This document shows positions 33,689 through 42,243 of a stretch of 64,000 nucleotides of DNA, in pieces (the stretch's first letter is position 1; every line of letters starts with the position of its first letter). Origin of the DNA: Segatella maculosa DSM 19339 = JCM 15638 (lineage in GTDB: Bacteria > Bacteroidota > Bacteroidia > Bacteroidales > Bacteroidaceae); the NCBI RefSeq assembly GCF_000382385.1, contig NZ_KB908327.1, forward strand, positions 1-64,000, given 5' to 3'. Made by a program: the position numbers and the translations under genes. The notes under the pieces are model-generated. The model saw only the letters and a list, made by a program, of their open reading frames with translations. It had not been told where the DNA came from and searched no databases.

Positions 33689-33693
33689 GCATC

Positions 33694-34692
33694 ATGGAAT
33701 TTGCAAATAAAGAGTATTTCATCTTATTGATATTGCTGATACCCTACATTTTGTGGTATTTCCTTTATCGCAACAAGCGTGAGCCTACGATGCTGATGAG
33801 CGACACTTTTGCCTATCGCCATGCGCCGAAGAGTTGGAAAATGAGATTGATCGATTTGCCAATGGGGTTGCGTTGCATTGCATTTGTGTTGATTGTCATC
33901 GTTATGACTCGTCCCCAGACCCACAACTCTTGGGACAATAAGCAGGTAGAGGGCATCGATATCATGCTGGCAATGGACGTCTCAACCTCGATGTTGGCTG
34001 AAGATTTGAAGCCTAACAGATTGGAAGCAGCCAAGAACGTGGCTTCGGAATTCATCGCTGACCGGCCCAATGACAATATAGGATTGACCATTTTTGCCGG
34101 CGAGGCCTTTACCCAATGCCCGATGACTACTGACCATGCGTCGCTGATAAACCTGTTGCAGAGCGTAAGAACCGATATAGCTGCCCGCGGATTGATTTCC
34201 GATGGCACGGCTGTCGGTATGGGATTGGCAAATGCCGTGAGCCGTTTGAAAGATTCAAAAGCCAAAAGTAAGGTTGTCATCTTGCTGACTGACGGTAGTA
34301 ATAACATGGGAGATATTTCGCCGATGACGAGTGCACAGATAGCACGTAGCATGGGTATCCGCGTCTATACGATTGGTGTAGGGACGAACAAGGTGGCACC
34401 CTATCCGATGCCGGTGGCCGGAGGAACGCAATATGTGAATATTCCCGTGGAGATAGACAGCAAGACCTTGAGTGCTATTGCTGCCACGACAGAGGGCAAT
34501 TTCTATCGGGCAACGAATAACAGGGAATTGAAACAGATTTATAAAGATATCGATCAGCTCGAAAAGAGCAAGATGGACGTGAAGAAATTCTCGAAACGCT
34601 ATGAGGCTTATCAACCATTTGCGATTGCAGCACTCTTGGTTTTGTTGTTGGAAGTTATCCTTCGGACGACTGTTTTGAGAAGAATTCCTTAA
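33694..34692 (+). CDS. batA: Aerotolerance protein BatA (VWA domain)
   Basis: 332 residues. Two N-terminal membrane helices, then a von Willebrand A domain with an intact MIDAS motif (MLAMDVSTSMLAEDLKPNRLEAAK near residue 90, then a conserved Thr and Asp), and a C-terminal membrane helix (PFAIAALLVLLLEVILRTTVL). Bat proteins are linked to oxygen tolerance and envelope stress in Bacteroides. BatB follows 10 bp later. Confidence 0.9.
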   Translation: MEFANKEYFILLILLIPYILWYFLYRNKREPTMLMSDTFAYRHAPKSWKMRLIDLPMGLRCIAFVLIVIVMTRPQTHNSWDNKQVEGIDIMLAMDVSTSMLAEDLKPNRLEAAKNVASEFIADRPNDNIGLTIFAGEAFTQCPMTTDHASLINLLQSVRTDIAARGLISDGTAVGMGLANAVSRLKDSKAKSKVVILLTDGSNNMGDISPMTSAQIARSMGIRVYTIGVGTNKVAPYPMPVAGGTQYVNIPVEIDSKTLSAIAATTEGNFYRATNNRELKQIYKDIDQLEKSKMDVKKFSKRYEAYQPFAIAALLVLLLEVILRTTVLRRIP

Positions 34693-34702
34693 AAGAAAAG
34701 GC

Positions 34703-36409
34703 ATGTTAAGATTTGAAGATCCTGCATATTTGTGGCTGTTGCTCATCATTCCCGTTTTGGCAATGATGAGATTTGCGGTGTGGCGGCAGCGGAAAAAGAA
34801 ACTGCGGAAGTTTGGTGACCCGGTCTTGCTGAAGGAGATGATGCCCGATGTTTCGGCATATCGTCCAACAATAAAGTTTTGGTTGCTGCTGACGGCCATC
34901 GCTGTTTTAGTGTTAATAATTGCACGTCCACAGGCAGGAACAAAGATTTCGCATGATAAGCGGAATGGCATCGAGGCTATCATAGCCTTGGATATCAGTA
35001 ATTCGATGTTGGCCGAAGACGTTGTACCATCGAGATTGGAAAAGAGTAAACTGCTCGTCGAGAACCTTGTAGACCACTTCACGAATGACAAAGTAGGGCT
35101 TGTGGTATTCGCCGGTGATGCCTTCGTACAGCTACCGATAACAAGTGACTACGTATCGGCCAAGATGTTCTTGCAGAATATCAACCCTTCTCTGATAGCC
35201 ACACAGGGAACCGATCTTGCACGTGCAATCACATTGAGTCAGAACAGCTTTACGCAACAGGATAATGTAGGCAAGGCAATCATTGTCATCACCGATGGCG
35301 AGGACCATGAAGGTGGTGCTTTGGAGGCGGCCCAGGCTGCCCATAAGAAAGGAATCAATGTCTTTATCTTGGGAATTGGTGACCCTAAAGGTTCACCGAT
35401 ACCTGATGGTGAGGGTGGTTACATGAAAGATAACAGCGGACAAACCGTGATGTCTGCGCTGAATGAGCAAATGTGCCGTCAGATTGCACAAGCCGGTAGC
35501 GGCACATATATCCATGTTGACAACACGAATGAGGCACAGGAGAAACTGAATGCGGAACTGTCTAAATTGCAAAGTGGGACAACTGACGTTGTCATCTATA
35601 GTGAATACAGTGAGCAATTTCAGGCTTTTGGTATTATTTTGCTGTTGCTGTTGGTGGCAGAAGTCATGTTGCTGGAATCAAAGAACCCGCTGTTGAAGAA
35701 TGTAAGATTGTTTAAGAGAAAGCGATATGACAAATCCGTTGTTCTACTATTGGTCTGCATGTTGGGCGGAACAGTGTATGCGCAGACCGACAGACAGTAT
35801 ATTAGAAACGGAAATAAACTGTTTCGCGATCAGAATTTCATCAAGGCAGAAGTGGAATACCGTAAGGCCGTATCGAAAAAGCCGGATAATCCGCAGGCAC
35901 TTTACAATCTTGGAACGGCCCTGTTGATGCAACAGAAGGATTCCTCTGCAACGGATATGCTGCAAAAGGCAGGAAAGTTGGAAACGAATAAAATTCGTAA
36001 GTCGCAGAGTTATCACAATATAGGGTATATCTGCCAGCGTCATCAAATGTATGCAGAGGCCATTCAAGCCTATAAAGAAGCCTTGCGCAACAATCCAATG
36101 GATAATGAGACGCGCTATAACCTTGCTTTGTGTAAGAAACTATTGAAGAATAATCCACAGAGCAAGAAACAACAGAAGCAGAAGGACAAGAAAGACAAGA
36201 ATAACAAAGATAATAAAGACAAAAAGGACAAGCAACAAGATCAGAAGAAGCAGGATAAAAACGAACAGCAAAAGCCGAAAGATCGTATGAGTAAAGACAA
36301 TGCTGAACAGTTACTCAATGCTGCCATACAGAATGAGAAAGCAACACAGCAGCGTATATCAAAGGCCATGCAACAGCGTGGTAGTCGTAGATTGCAGAAA
36401 AATTGGTAA
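34703..36409 (+). CDS. batB: BatB-BatC fusion: VWA domain plus TPR protein
   Basis: 568 residues in one open frame. Residues 1 to about 335 are BatB: two membrane helices, VWA with MIDAS (ALDISNSMLAEDVVPSRLEKSK near 95) and a third helix (FGIILLLLLVAEVMLLESKNP). A second signal-peptide-like stretch near residue 347 (SVVLLLVCMLGGTVYAQ) is followed by TPR repeats (DNPQALYNLGTALLMQQKDSSATDMLQKA, SQSYHNIGYICQRHQMYAEAIQAYKEALRNNP) and a very basic Lys/Asp/Gln-rich tail; this part corresponds to BatC. The two are separate genes in Bacteroides fragilis. The retained signal segment suggests a recent fusion or a site of processing. Confidence 0.85.
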   Translation: MLRFEDPAYLWLLLIIPVLAMMRFAVWRQRKKKLRKFGDPVLLKEMMPDVSAYRPTIKFWLLLTAIAVLVLIIARPQAGTKISHDKRNGIEAIIALDISNSMLAEDVVPSRLEKSKLLVENLVDHFTNDKVGLVVFAGDAFVQLPITSDYVSAKMFLQNINPSLIATQGTDLARAITLSQNSFTQQDNVGKAIIVITDGEDHEGGALEAAQAAHKKGINVFILGIGDPKGSPIPDGEGGYMKDNSGQTVMSALNEQMCRQIAQAGSGTYIHVDNTNEAQEKLNAELSKLQSGTTDVVIYSEYSEQFQAFGIILLLLLVAEVMLLESKNPLLKNVRLFKRKRYDKSVVLLLVCMLGGTVYAQTDRQYIRNGNKLFRDQNFIKAEVEYRKAVSKKPDNPQALYNLGTALLMQQKDSSATDMLQKAGKLETNKIRKSQSYHNIGYICQRHQMYAEAIQAYKEALRNNPMDNETRYNLALCKKLLKNNPQSKKQQKQKDKKDKNNKDNKDKKDKQQDQKKQDKNEQQKPKDRMSKDNAEQLLNAAIQNEKATQQRISKAMQQRGSRRLQKNW

Positions 36410-36424
36410 GTAGTAGAGGTTGCT

Positions 36425-38239
36425 ATGAGTAGACATATCAAGTATTTCATATTATTTTGGATTACCGTTATCTGTAGTGGTGACGCTTTTGCACAGCGTA
36501 TAACGGTGGAAGTTCCTGCAAAAGTGGCTGCCGGAGAGAATTTTCGGTTGTCCTATATGGTCAATACGCAGGACGTAGAAGACTTCCGAGCTGGTAATAT
36601 TCCGGCCGGTATCGAAGTCATAGCCGGCCCTTATACGTCGCAGCAGTCGAGCTATCAGATGGTAAACGGGCATACGAAGTCCTCTTCATCAATCACGTTC
36701 ACCTACACATTGTATGCATCAAAGCAAGGCACATACACGATTCCCGCAGCACATGCAGTTATCAATGGGCGAAAAGTGGCCTCACGGACAGCGCAGGTTA
36801 CGGTGGTAGGGCACGCTCGTAAAGGAAATACCGGCGGACAAGGCGAAGACGATGTGCAACTCCGTTCAGCCGGCTCTGGAATCTCCGGTAATGATTTGTT
36901 TATTCGCGTGAGTGCAAATAAAAAGCATGTGCATGAACAAGAGCCCGTTTTGCTGACTTATAAAGTTTACACATTGGTGGAACTGACCCAACTAAAGGGT
37001 GATATGCCCGATTTGACAGGGTTTCATACGCAGGAAGTAAAGCTTCCGCAGCAAAAAAGTTTCCATATTGAGCGTATTAATGGTCGTGCTTATCGGTGTG
37101 TCACATGGAGCCAGTATGTCATGTATCCACAGATGACGGGGAAACTGACGATTCCGAGCATCACGTTCAAAGGAATTGTCGTGCAGCAAAACAGGAATGT
37201 CGACCCGTTCGAGGCATTTTTTAACGGAGGCTCGGGCTATGTGGAAGTGAGTAAAGACATTAAGGCACCGGGTTTGACCATTCAAGTAGACCCGTTGCCC
37301 CACCGTCCTGCCGACTTCTCGGGTGGTGTGGGATCGTTTAACATATCGGCTCAAATCAATAAGACCGAAGTAAAAGCGGGAGAGCCATTAAATTTGCGGG
37401 TCGTGATTGGCGGAGTGGGCAATCTCAAGCTTATCAAGCAACCCGAAGTAGGCTTTCCGAAGGATTTTGATAAGTATGATGCCAAGGTAACAGACAAGAC
37501 CCGACTGACAGTCAATGGGGTTGAAGGGAACATGGTCTATGATTTTCTGGCCGTTCCACAGAACCAAGGAGCGTATACCATACCGGCAATAACGTTTACC
37601 TATTATGATACGGCCGCACAAGGGTATAAAACGGTCAGGACGCAGCCTTTCCATATTAAGGTAAACAAAGGCGATGGTAAACGAAACAATGAGGCCGACT
37701 ACGCTTTTGAAGACAAAGATATCCATGGCTTGATGAAAGGTGATGCCGATTTGCGTCCTGTTGGAGAATACTTCTTTGGCTCCATAGGTTATTTTGTCTC
37801 TTTGTTGTTGCCTTTGTTAGTTTTTGTTTTCTTGTTGATTGTGTTCAGAAAGCGGGCTATAGAGATGGCCGATATCGTGAAGCAACGAGGCAAACGGGCC
37901 AATAAAGTTGCAAGCAAACGACTTCGGCAGGCTGCAAAACTCATGCAAGCCGGTAAAGCTGACGAGTTTTATGATGAAGTATTACGCGCATTATGGGGCT
38001 ATGTGGGTGATAAACTCAATATGCCTGTAGAACAACTCTCGCGTGAAAATATTGCTGACAAGCTGACCTTACATGATGTCAATGCCCACACAGTCAATAA
38101 ATTCATAGAGGCTTTAGATGAATGCGAATTCGAACGCTATGCTCCGGGGGACATTGCAGGAAACATGAACAAGACCTTTGATTCTGCAGTCACTGCAATT
38201 ACAGAGATAGAGCGTATTTTCAAGAAAAGAAAACATTGA
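36425..38239 (+). CDS. batD: Aerotolerance protein BatD
   Basis: 604 residues. Signal peptide (FILFWITVICSGDAFAQ), then a large periplasmic beta-rich region (TVEVPAKVAAGENFRLSYMVNTQDVEDF at its start; GSFNISAQINKTEVKAGEPLNLRVVIGGVGNLK near residue 305), a membrane helix near 455-475 (YFVSLLLPLLVFVFLLIVF) and a cytoplasmic helical C-terminus. Matches the BatD/DUF11-like oxygen-tolerance family. The stop lies 15 bp before the batE ATG. Confidence 0.88.
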   Translation: MSRHIKYFILFWITVICSGDAFAQRITVEVPAKVAAGENFRLSYMVNTQDVEDFRAGNIPAGIEVIAGPYTSQQSSYQMVNGHTKSSSSITFTYTLYASKQGTYTIPAAHAVINGRKVASRTAQVTVVGHARKGNTGGQGEDDVQLRSAGSGISGNDLFIRVSANKKHVHEQEPVLLTYKVYTLVELTQLKGDMPDLTGFHTQEVKLPQQKSFHIERINGRAYRCVTWSQYVMYPQMTGKLTIPSITFKGIVVQQNRNVDPFEAFFNGGSGYVEVSKDIKAPGLTIQVDPLPHRPADFSGGVGSFNISAQINKTEVKAGEPLNLRVVIGGVGNLKLIKQPEVGFPKDFDKYDAKVTDKTRLTVNGVEGNMVYDFLAVPQNQGAYTIPAITFTYYDTAAQGYKTVRTQPFHIKVNKGDGKRNNEADYAFEDKDIHGLMKGDADLRPVGEYFFGSIGYFVSLLLPLLVFVFLLIVFRKRAIEMADIVKQRGKRANKVASKRLRQAAKLMQAGKADEFYDEVLRALWGYVGDKLNMPVEQLSRENIADKLTLHDVNAHTVNKFIEALDECEFERYAPGDIAGNMNKTFDSAVTAITEIERIFKKRKH

Positions 38240-38253
38240 TATTGAAAGATAAA

Positions 38254-39015
38254 ATGAAACGTTATATAACCCCAATATTACTACTGTTTGCATGCTTGTC
38301 GTTTGCGATTCCCATTGAAGCCCTGACAAAGCAAGAAGCAGACAAAGCCTATCGGGAGAGGAATTATCAGCAGGCAATAACAGATTATGAACATCTTCTG
38401 AAAGCGGGAGAGAGTGCTTCTCTCTATTATAATTTGGGGAATGCTTATTTTCGAACAGACAATGTGACGAAGGCTATCCTGAATTATGAAAGAGCATTGC
38501 TACTTGACCCGGGAAATCGGGACATTAGGTTCAACTTGCAGTTTGCAAAGAGCAAGACAATCGATAAATTTGCCGATGCCGACGAGATGTTTTTTGTGAC
38601 GTGGTATAGAGAAATCGTGAACTTCATGAGTGTTGACGGTTGGGCTGTTACCAGTATTTTTACCATCATTCTTGCGCTTTTGGGATTCTTGGTCTATCTC
38701 TTTATTGATGCCGTCATGTTGAAGAAAGTCGGTTTCTTTGCCTCATTGACTTGTTTGGTATTGTTTGTTCTGAGTATCGTTTTTGCTTGGCAACAAGAAA
38801 ACGCCTTGGAAAATCGAACCGGAGCTGTCATCGTTGCACCTACGGTGTGTGTCAGGAAGACACCGAGCAAAGCCAAAACCGAGTCGGACGAGTTCGTTAT
38901 TCATGAGGGAACTAAGGTGGAAATGATAGACAAGAGCATGAAAGGTTGGCGAGAAATTCGTTTGCCTGACGGTCGGGAAGGTTGGATACCGGTTAGCAGT
39001 TTAGAGGAAATTTAA
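38254..39015 (+). CDS. batE: Aerotolerance protein BatE (TPR and SH3 domains)
   Basis: 253 residues from ATG 38254; the TTG at 38236 is less likely. Signal peptide, then TPR repeats (EADKAYRERNYQQAITDYEHLLKAG, SLYYNLGNAYFRTDNVTKAILNYERALLLDP), two membrane helices near 135-155 and 165-185, and a C-terminal bacterial SH3-like domain (VIVAPTVCVRKTPS to GWIPVSSLEEI). Last bat gene. PAP2, queA and downstream genes follow closely and may be co-transcribed. Confidence 0.88.
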   Translation: MKRYITPILLLFACLSFAIPIEALTKQEADKAYRERNYQQAITDYEHLLKAGESASLYYNLGNAYFRTDNVTKAILNYERALLLDPGNRDIRFNLQFAKSKTIDKFADADEMFFVTWYREIVNFMSVDGWAVTSIFTIILALLGFLVYLFIDAVMLKKVGFFASLTCLVLFVLSIVFAWQQENALENRTGAVIVAPTVCVRKTPSKAKTESDEFVIHEGTKVEMIDKSMKGWREIRLPDGREGWIPVSSLEEI

Positions 39016-39031
39016 CGAAAAGATTCATCTC

Positions 39032-39730
39032 TTGGACATAACGAACCTTATAGAATTAGACCGACGCATATTGTTTGCAGTCAATGGTTGCGACAATCTG
39101 ATGCTGAATGGTATGATGGCAACACTTACAAGTGGTTGGTTCTGGATACCATTGTATTTATCGTTGTTCTATATTGTCATCAAGAATAATGAAACGATGG
39201 GGCAAATCGTGCTTGCCGTTTCTGGTTGTTTGTTAGCCGTTGTCTTGGCCGGCGGGGTAGACAACCTACTGGTAAAGCCATGGATTGCTCGTTTGAGGCC
39301 TTGTAATAATCCAGAAATCAAGTACCTTATAAATACGATTGTTTGGGTCGGTAAGGAACAATATAGCTTTTTCTCGGCCCATGCTGCCAATACTTTTGCC
39401 ATTGCAACGTTTTTCTCCTGTTTGGTGAGAAGCCGGTCCTTGAATATAGCACTCTTCCTGTGGGCATTTACGAACGGCTTTACCCGTATTTATCTCGGTG
39501 TACATTATCCGTCAGATGTTTTGGTCGGAACTTTGTGGGGCATCATCTGTGGTTTAGTGGCCTATTCCGGCTATCATTATATTTATTTTAGAAGTAATCC
39601 ACATGTGGATTATGTTTCCGGCCAATTCACTTCGACAGGATATAATCGTTCAGATGCAGATGTGGTTGTGGCGGTCTTGACTTTATTGATGATATGTGCT
39701 TGTATTGCAGGTACCTTTGTGCATCTCTGA
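39032..39730 (+). CDS. PAP2-family membrane phosphatase
   Basis: 232 residues. The three phosphatase motifs are KPWIARLRPC near residue 90, FFSAHAANTF near 113, and RIYLGVHYPSDVLVG near 152 with the catalytic His and Asp. Several membrane helices surround them. Likely substrates are lipid phosphates such as undecaprenyl-PP or lipid A phosphates. The start is TTG 39032, preceded by GAAAAG; the first ATG in frame would remove the conserved DRRILFAVNG segment, so the TTG is preferred. Confidence 0.87.
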   Translation: MDITNLIELDRRILFAVNGCDNLMLNGMMATLTSGWFWIPLYLSLFYIVIKNNETMGQIVLAVSGCLLAVVLAGGVDNLLVKPWIARLRPCNNPEIKYLINTIVWVGKEQYSFFSAHAANTFAIATFFSCLVRSRSLNIALFLWAFTNGFTRIYLGVHYPSDVLVGTLWGIICGLVAYSGYHYIYFRSNPHVDYVSGQFTSTGYNRSDADVVVAVLTLLMICACIAGTFVHL

Positions 39731-39748
39731 TGAAAAATAACAGAAAGA

Positions 39749-40999
39749 ATGGATACGAAACATATTAAAACCGTCGACTATGATTATGCGCTGCCTGATG
39801 AACGGATAGCTAAATTCCCCTTGGCAAGGCGCGACCATAGCAAGTTGTTAATCTATGAGCACGGTAAGGTATATGAGGATATCTTCTATAACTTGCCTGA
39901 TCATCTGCCGAAGCACGCGTTAATGGTGTTCAACAATACGCGTGTCATACAGGCACGTATGCATTTTCGTAAAGAGACGGGGGCACTCATCGAGGTGTTC
40001 TTGATGGAGCCTGCCGCCCCAACGGACTATGAACAGATGTTCCAAACCAAAGGGAAGTGCTCGTGGCTATGTATGATTGGCAATCTGAAGAAATGGAAGG
40101 AAGGTGCGTTGAAGCATGAATTTGCAATTAAAGGTGAGCCTCTTACGCTTTCTGTGACTATGAATCGTGAGAAGAGCGTACATCATGCGACGGGAACAAA
40201 CTATCGGGTAGACTTCACTTGGGACAATACGAACATCAGCTTTGCAGAGATTCTGGAAGCCGTGGGTGAGTTGCCTATCCCTCCTTACCTGAATCGTGAG
40301 ACGCAGGAAAGTGACAAGACCACCTATCAGACAGTCTATAGCAAGATAAAAGGTAGTGTTGCGGCACCAACGGCCGGACTTCATTTCACGGATGAAGTGC
40401 TGAAAGCCATTGATAATCGTGCTATAGAACGTGAAGAGGTGACATTGCATGTTGGTGCAGGCACGTTCAAGCCGGTCAAGAGTAAAGAGATCGAGGGGCA
40501 TGAGATGCATACCGAATATGTTGTGGTGCATCGGCATACGTTGGAAAGCCTACTTAAGCATGACTGCAAGGCTATTGCGGTTGGGACCACGAGCGTAAGA
40601 ACCTTGGAGAGTCTTTATTATATTGGGGTAAAATTAGCCTCCAATCCTGATGCTACAGAAGAAGAACTGCATGTGAACCAATGGGAACCCTATGAAGACG
40701 GGAGAGAGGGGAAGACGGTAAAGCACATCATGCCTGCCGAGGCCATTCGGAATATCGTCGATTGGCTTGACCGTTCGGGCACGGAGGTCCTGCATGGCAG
40801 TACACAGATTATCATTGCACCGGGCTACGAATACAAGATTGTCAAGATGTTGATAACGAATTTCCATCAGCCGCAAAGCACGTTATTGCTCTTGGTGAGT
40901 GCTTTCGTGAAGGGCAATTGGAAGAAAATCTATGACTATGCCCTGCATAACGGTTTCCGCTTCTTGAGTTATGGCGACAGTTCGTTGTTAATTCCATAG
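39749..40999 (+). CDS. queA: S-adenosylmethionine:tRNA ribosyltransferase-isomerase
   Basis: 416 residues. Adds the epoxy-cyclopentane ring in queuosine synthesis on tRNA. Typical segments are LPDERIAKFPLARRDHSKLL, LMVFNNTRVIQARM, GSVAAPTAGLHFTDEVL, EEVTLHVGAGTFKPVKS and LITNFHQPQSTLLLLVSAF. It is longer than E. coli QueA (356), with extra residues around 90-130, usual for Bacteroidota. It starts 18 bp after the PAP2 gene. Confidence 0.96.
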   Translation: MDTKHIKTVDYDYALPDERIAKFPLARRDHSKLLIYEHGKVYEDIFYNLPDHLPKHALMVFNNTRVIQARMHFRKETGALIEVFLMEPAAPTDYEQMFQTKGKCSWLCMIGNLKKWKEGALKHEFAIKGEPLTLSVTMNREKSVHHATGTNYRVDFTWDNTNISFAEILEAVGELPIPPYLNRETQESDKTTYQTVYSKIKGSVAAPTAGLHFTDEVLKAIDNRAIEREEVTLHVGAGTFKPVKSKEIEGHEMHTEYVVVHRHTLESLLKHDCKAIAVGTTSVRTLESLYYIGVKLASNPDATEEELHVNQWEPYEDGREGKTVKHIMPAEAIRNIVDWLDRSGTEVLHGSTQIIIAPGYEYKIVKMLITNFHQPQSTLLLLVSAFVKGNWKKIYDYALHNGFRFLSYGDSSLLIP

Positions 41000-41040
41000 T
41001 CTGTTCCATATTCCTACAAACAACGAAATTGAAAAGAGAT

Positions 41041-42240
41041 ATGAAGAAAGGTGATAAAGTAAGATTTCTCAGTGAGACCGGCGGGGGAAAGGTTGTCGGT
41101 TTCCAAGGAAAAGATATTGTGCTCGTAGAAGATGAAGACGGCTTTGAGATTCCGTTCCCTATAAATGATGTTGTCGTAGTGGGTAATGAAGATTATACAA
41201 CATCGAAACTTGTTCAGGCAAAGGCCGTCGCTGTAGAACAGAAGCCAGGCAATGCTATCATCCAAGACAATCGTAGTATTAAGTCGCTGATGCGCGAAGG
41301 ACAGGACGAGATGGCTAATGCTTTTGACGGTCGGTATGACGTGATTGACGATACGAAAGCTGTCTCCTACAAAGCCCCGGCCGAGGAACGTAAGGGAGGC
41401 AATACGCTCTCTGCCTATATCGCCTTTGTGCCTGTCGATATCAAGGAAGTCACGTCTACCCGCTTTGAGACTTATTTCGTCAACGACAGTAATTATTACA
41501 TGCAATTCAGCTATCTCGCAGCAGAAGGAAACAGTTGGAAACTGAAATATCAAGGCGAGGCAGAACCGAACACAAAGCTCTATATCGAGGAATTCGGGCG
41601 AGAAACATTGAACGACTTGACGCATATCGCTATTCAGTTGATTGCCTATAAGCGAGAGAAGAGTTTTATTTTGAAGCCAAGCATTGCTGTGCAGTTCCGT
41701 CTCGACCCTGTGAAGTTCTACAAACTGCACACGTTTCAGGACAATCCATTCTTCGAGTCGCCCGCTCTGTTGCATGATATCATCGTGAACGATGTCCCGG
41801 TCAAGCCTTTGGTTGTAGATGCCAAGGAGTTGAAGCATGAAATGTATGCCGGTGCGGCGCAAAAGATTGCAGCGCAAGCACAAGCCGACGGTTATGTCAG
41901 GCGTTATGAAAACAAGCAGAAGAAAGGCCATCCATTTCAGGCGAAGCATCGGAATGACGATATCGTCGTCATTGATTTGCATGCCGATGCCTTGCTTGAC
42001 ACGACGGCTGGCATGAGTTCCTTGGACATTCTCAACTATCAGCTGACGAAATTCCGCGAAGTCCTTGCCGAACATGAAGGCAAGAAAGGGCAGAAGCTCG
42101 TCTTCATTCACGGCAAGGGCGAGGGCGTTCTGCGTAATGCCATTGTGAACGAACTGCGCTATAAATACAAGAAATACACCTATCAAGACGCTTCATTCCA
42201 AGAATACGGGTATGGTGCGACACAGGTTACAATCCGATAA
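41041..42240 (+). CDS. DUF2027 and Smr-domain protein
   Basis: 399 residues from ATG 41041. N-terminal DUF2027-type region (MKKGDKVRFLSETGGGKVVGFQGKDIVLVEDEDGFEIPFP), a middle beta domain, and a C-terminal Smr domain of about 75 residues (VIDLHADALLDTTAGM; LVFIHGKGEGVLRNAIVNELR with HGKGEG). Smr domains nick or bind nucleic acids, often in repair or ribosome rescue, but this combination is not characterised. It ends 3 bp before nadE. Confidence 0.85.
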   Translation: MKKGDKVRFLSETGGGKVVGFQGKDIVLVEDEDGFEIPFPINDVVVVGNEDYTTSKLVQAKAVAVEQKPGNAIIQDNRSIKSLMREGQDEMANAFDGRYDVIDDTKAVSYKAPAEERKGGNTLSAYIAFVPVDIKEVTSTRFETYFVNDSNYYMQFSYLAAEGNSWKLKYQGEAEPNTKLYIEEFGRETLNDLTHIAIQLIAYKREKSFILKPSIAVQFRLDPVKFYKLHTFQDNPFFESPALLHDIIVNDVPVKPLVVDAKELKHEMYAGAAQKIAAQAQADGYVRRYENKQKKGHPFQAKHRNDDIVVIDLHADALLDTTAGMSSLDILNYQLTKFREVLAEHEGKKGQKLVFIHGKGEGVLRNAIVNELRYKYKKYTYQDASFQEYGYGATQVTIR

Positions 42241-42243
42241 ACT

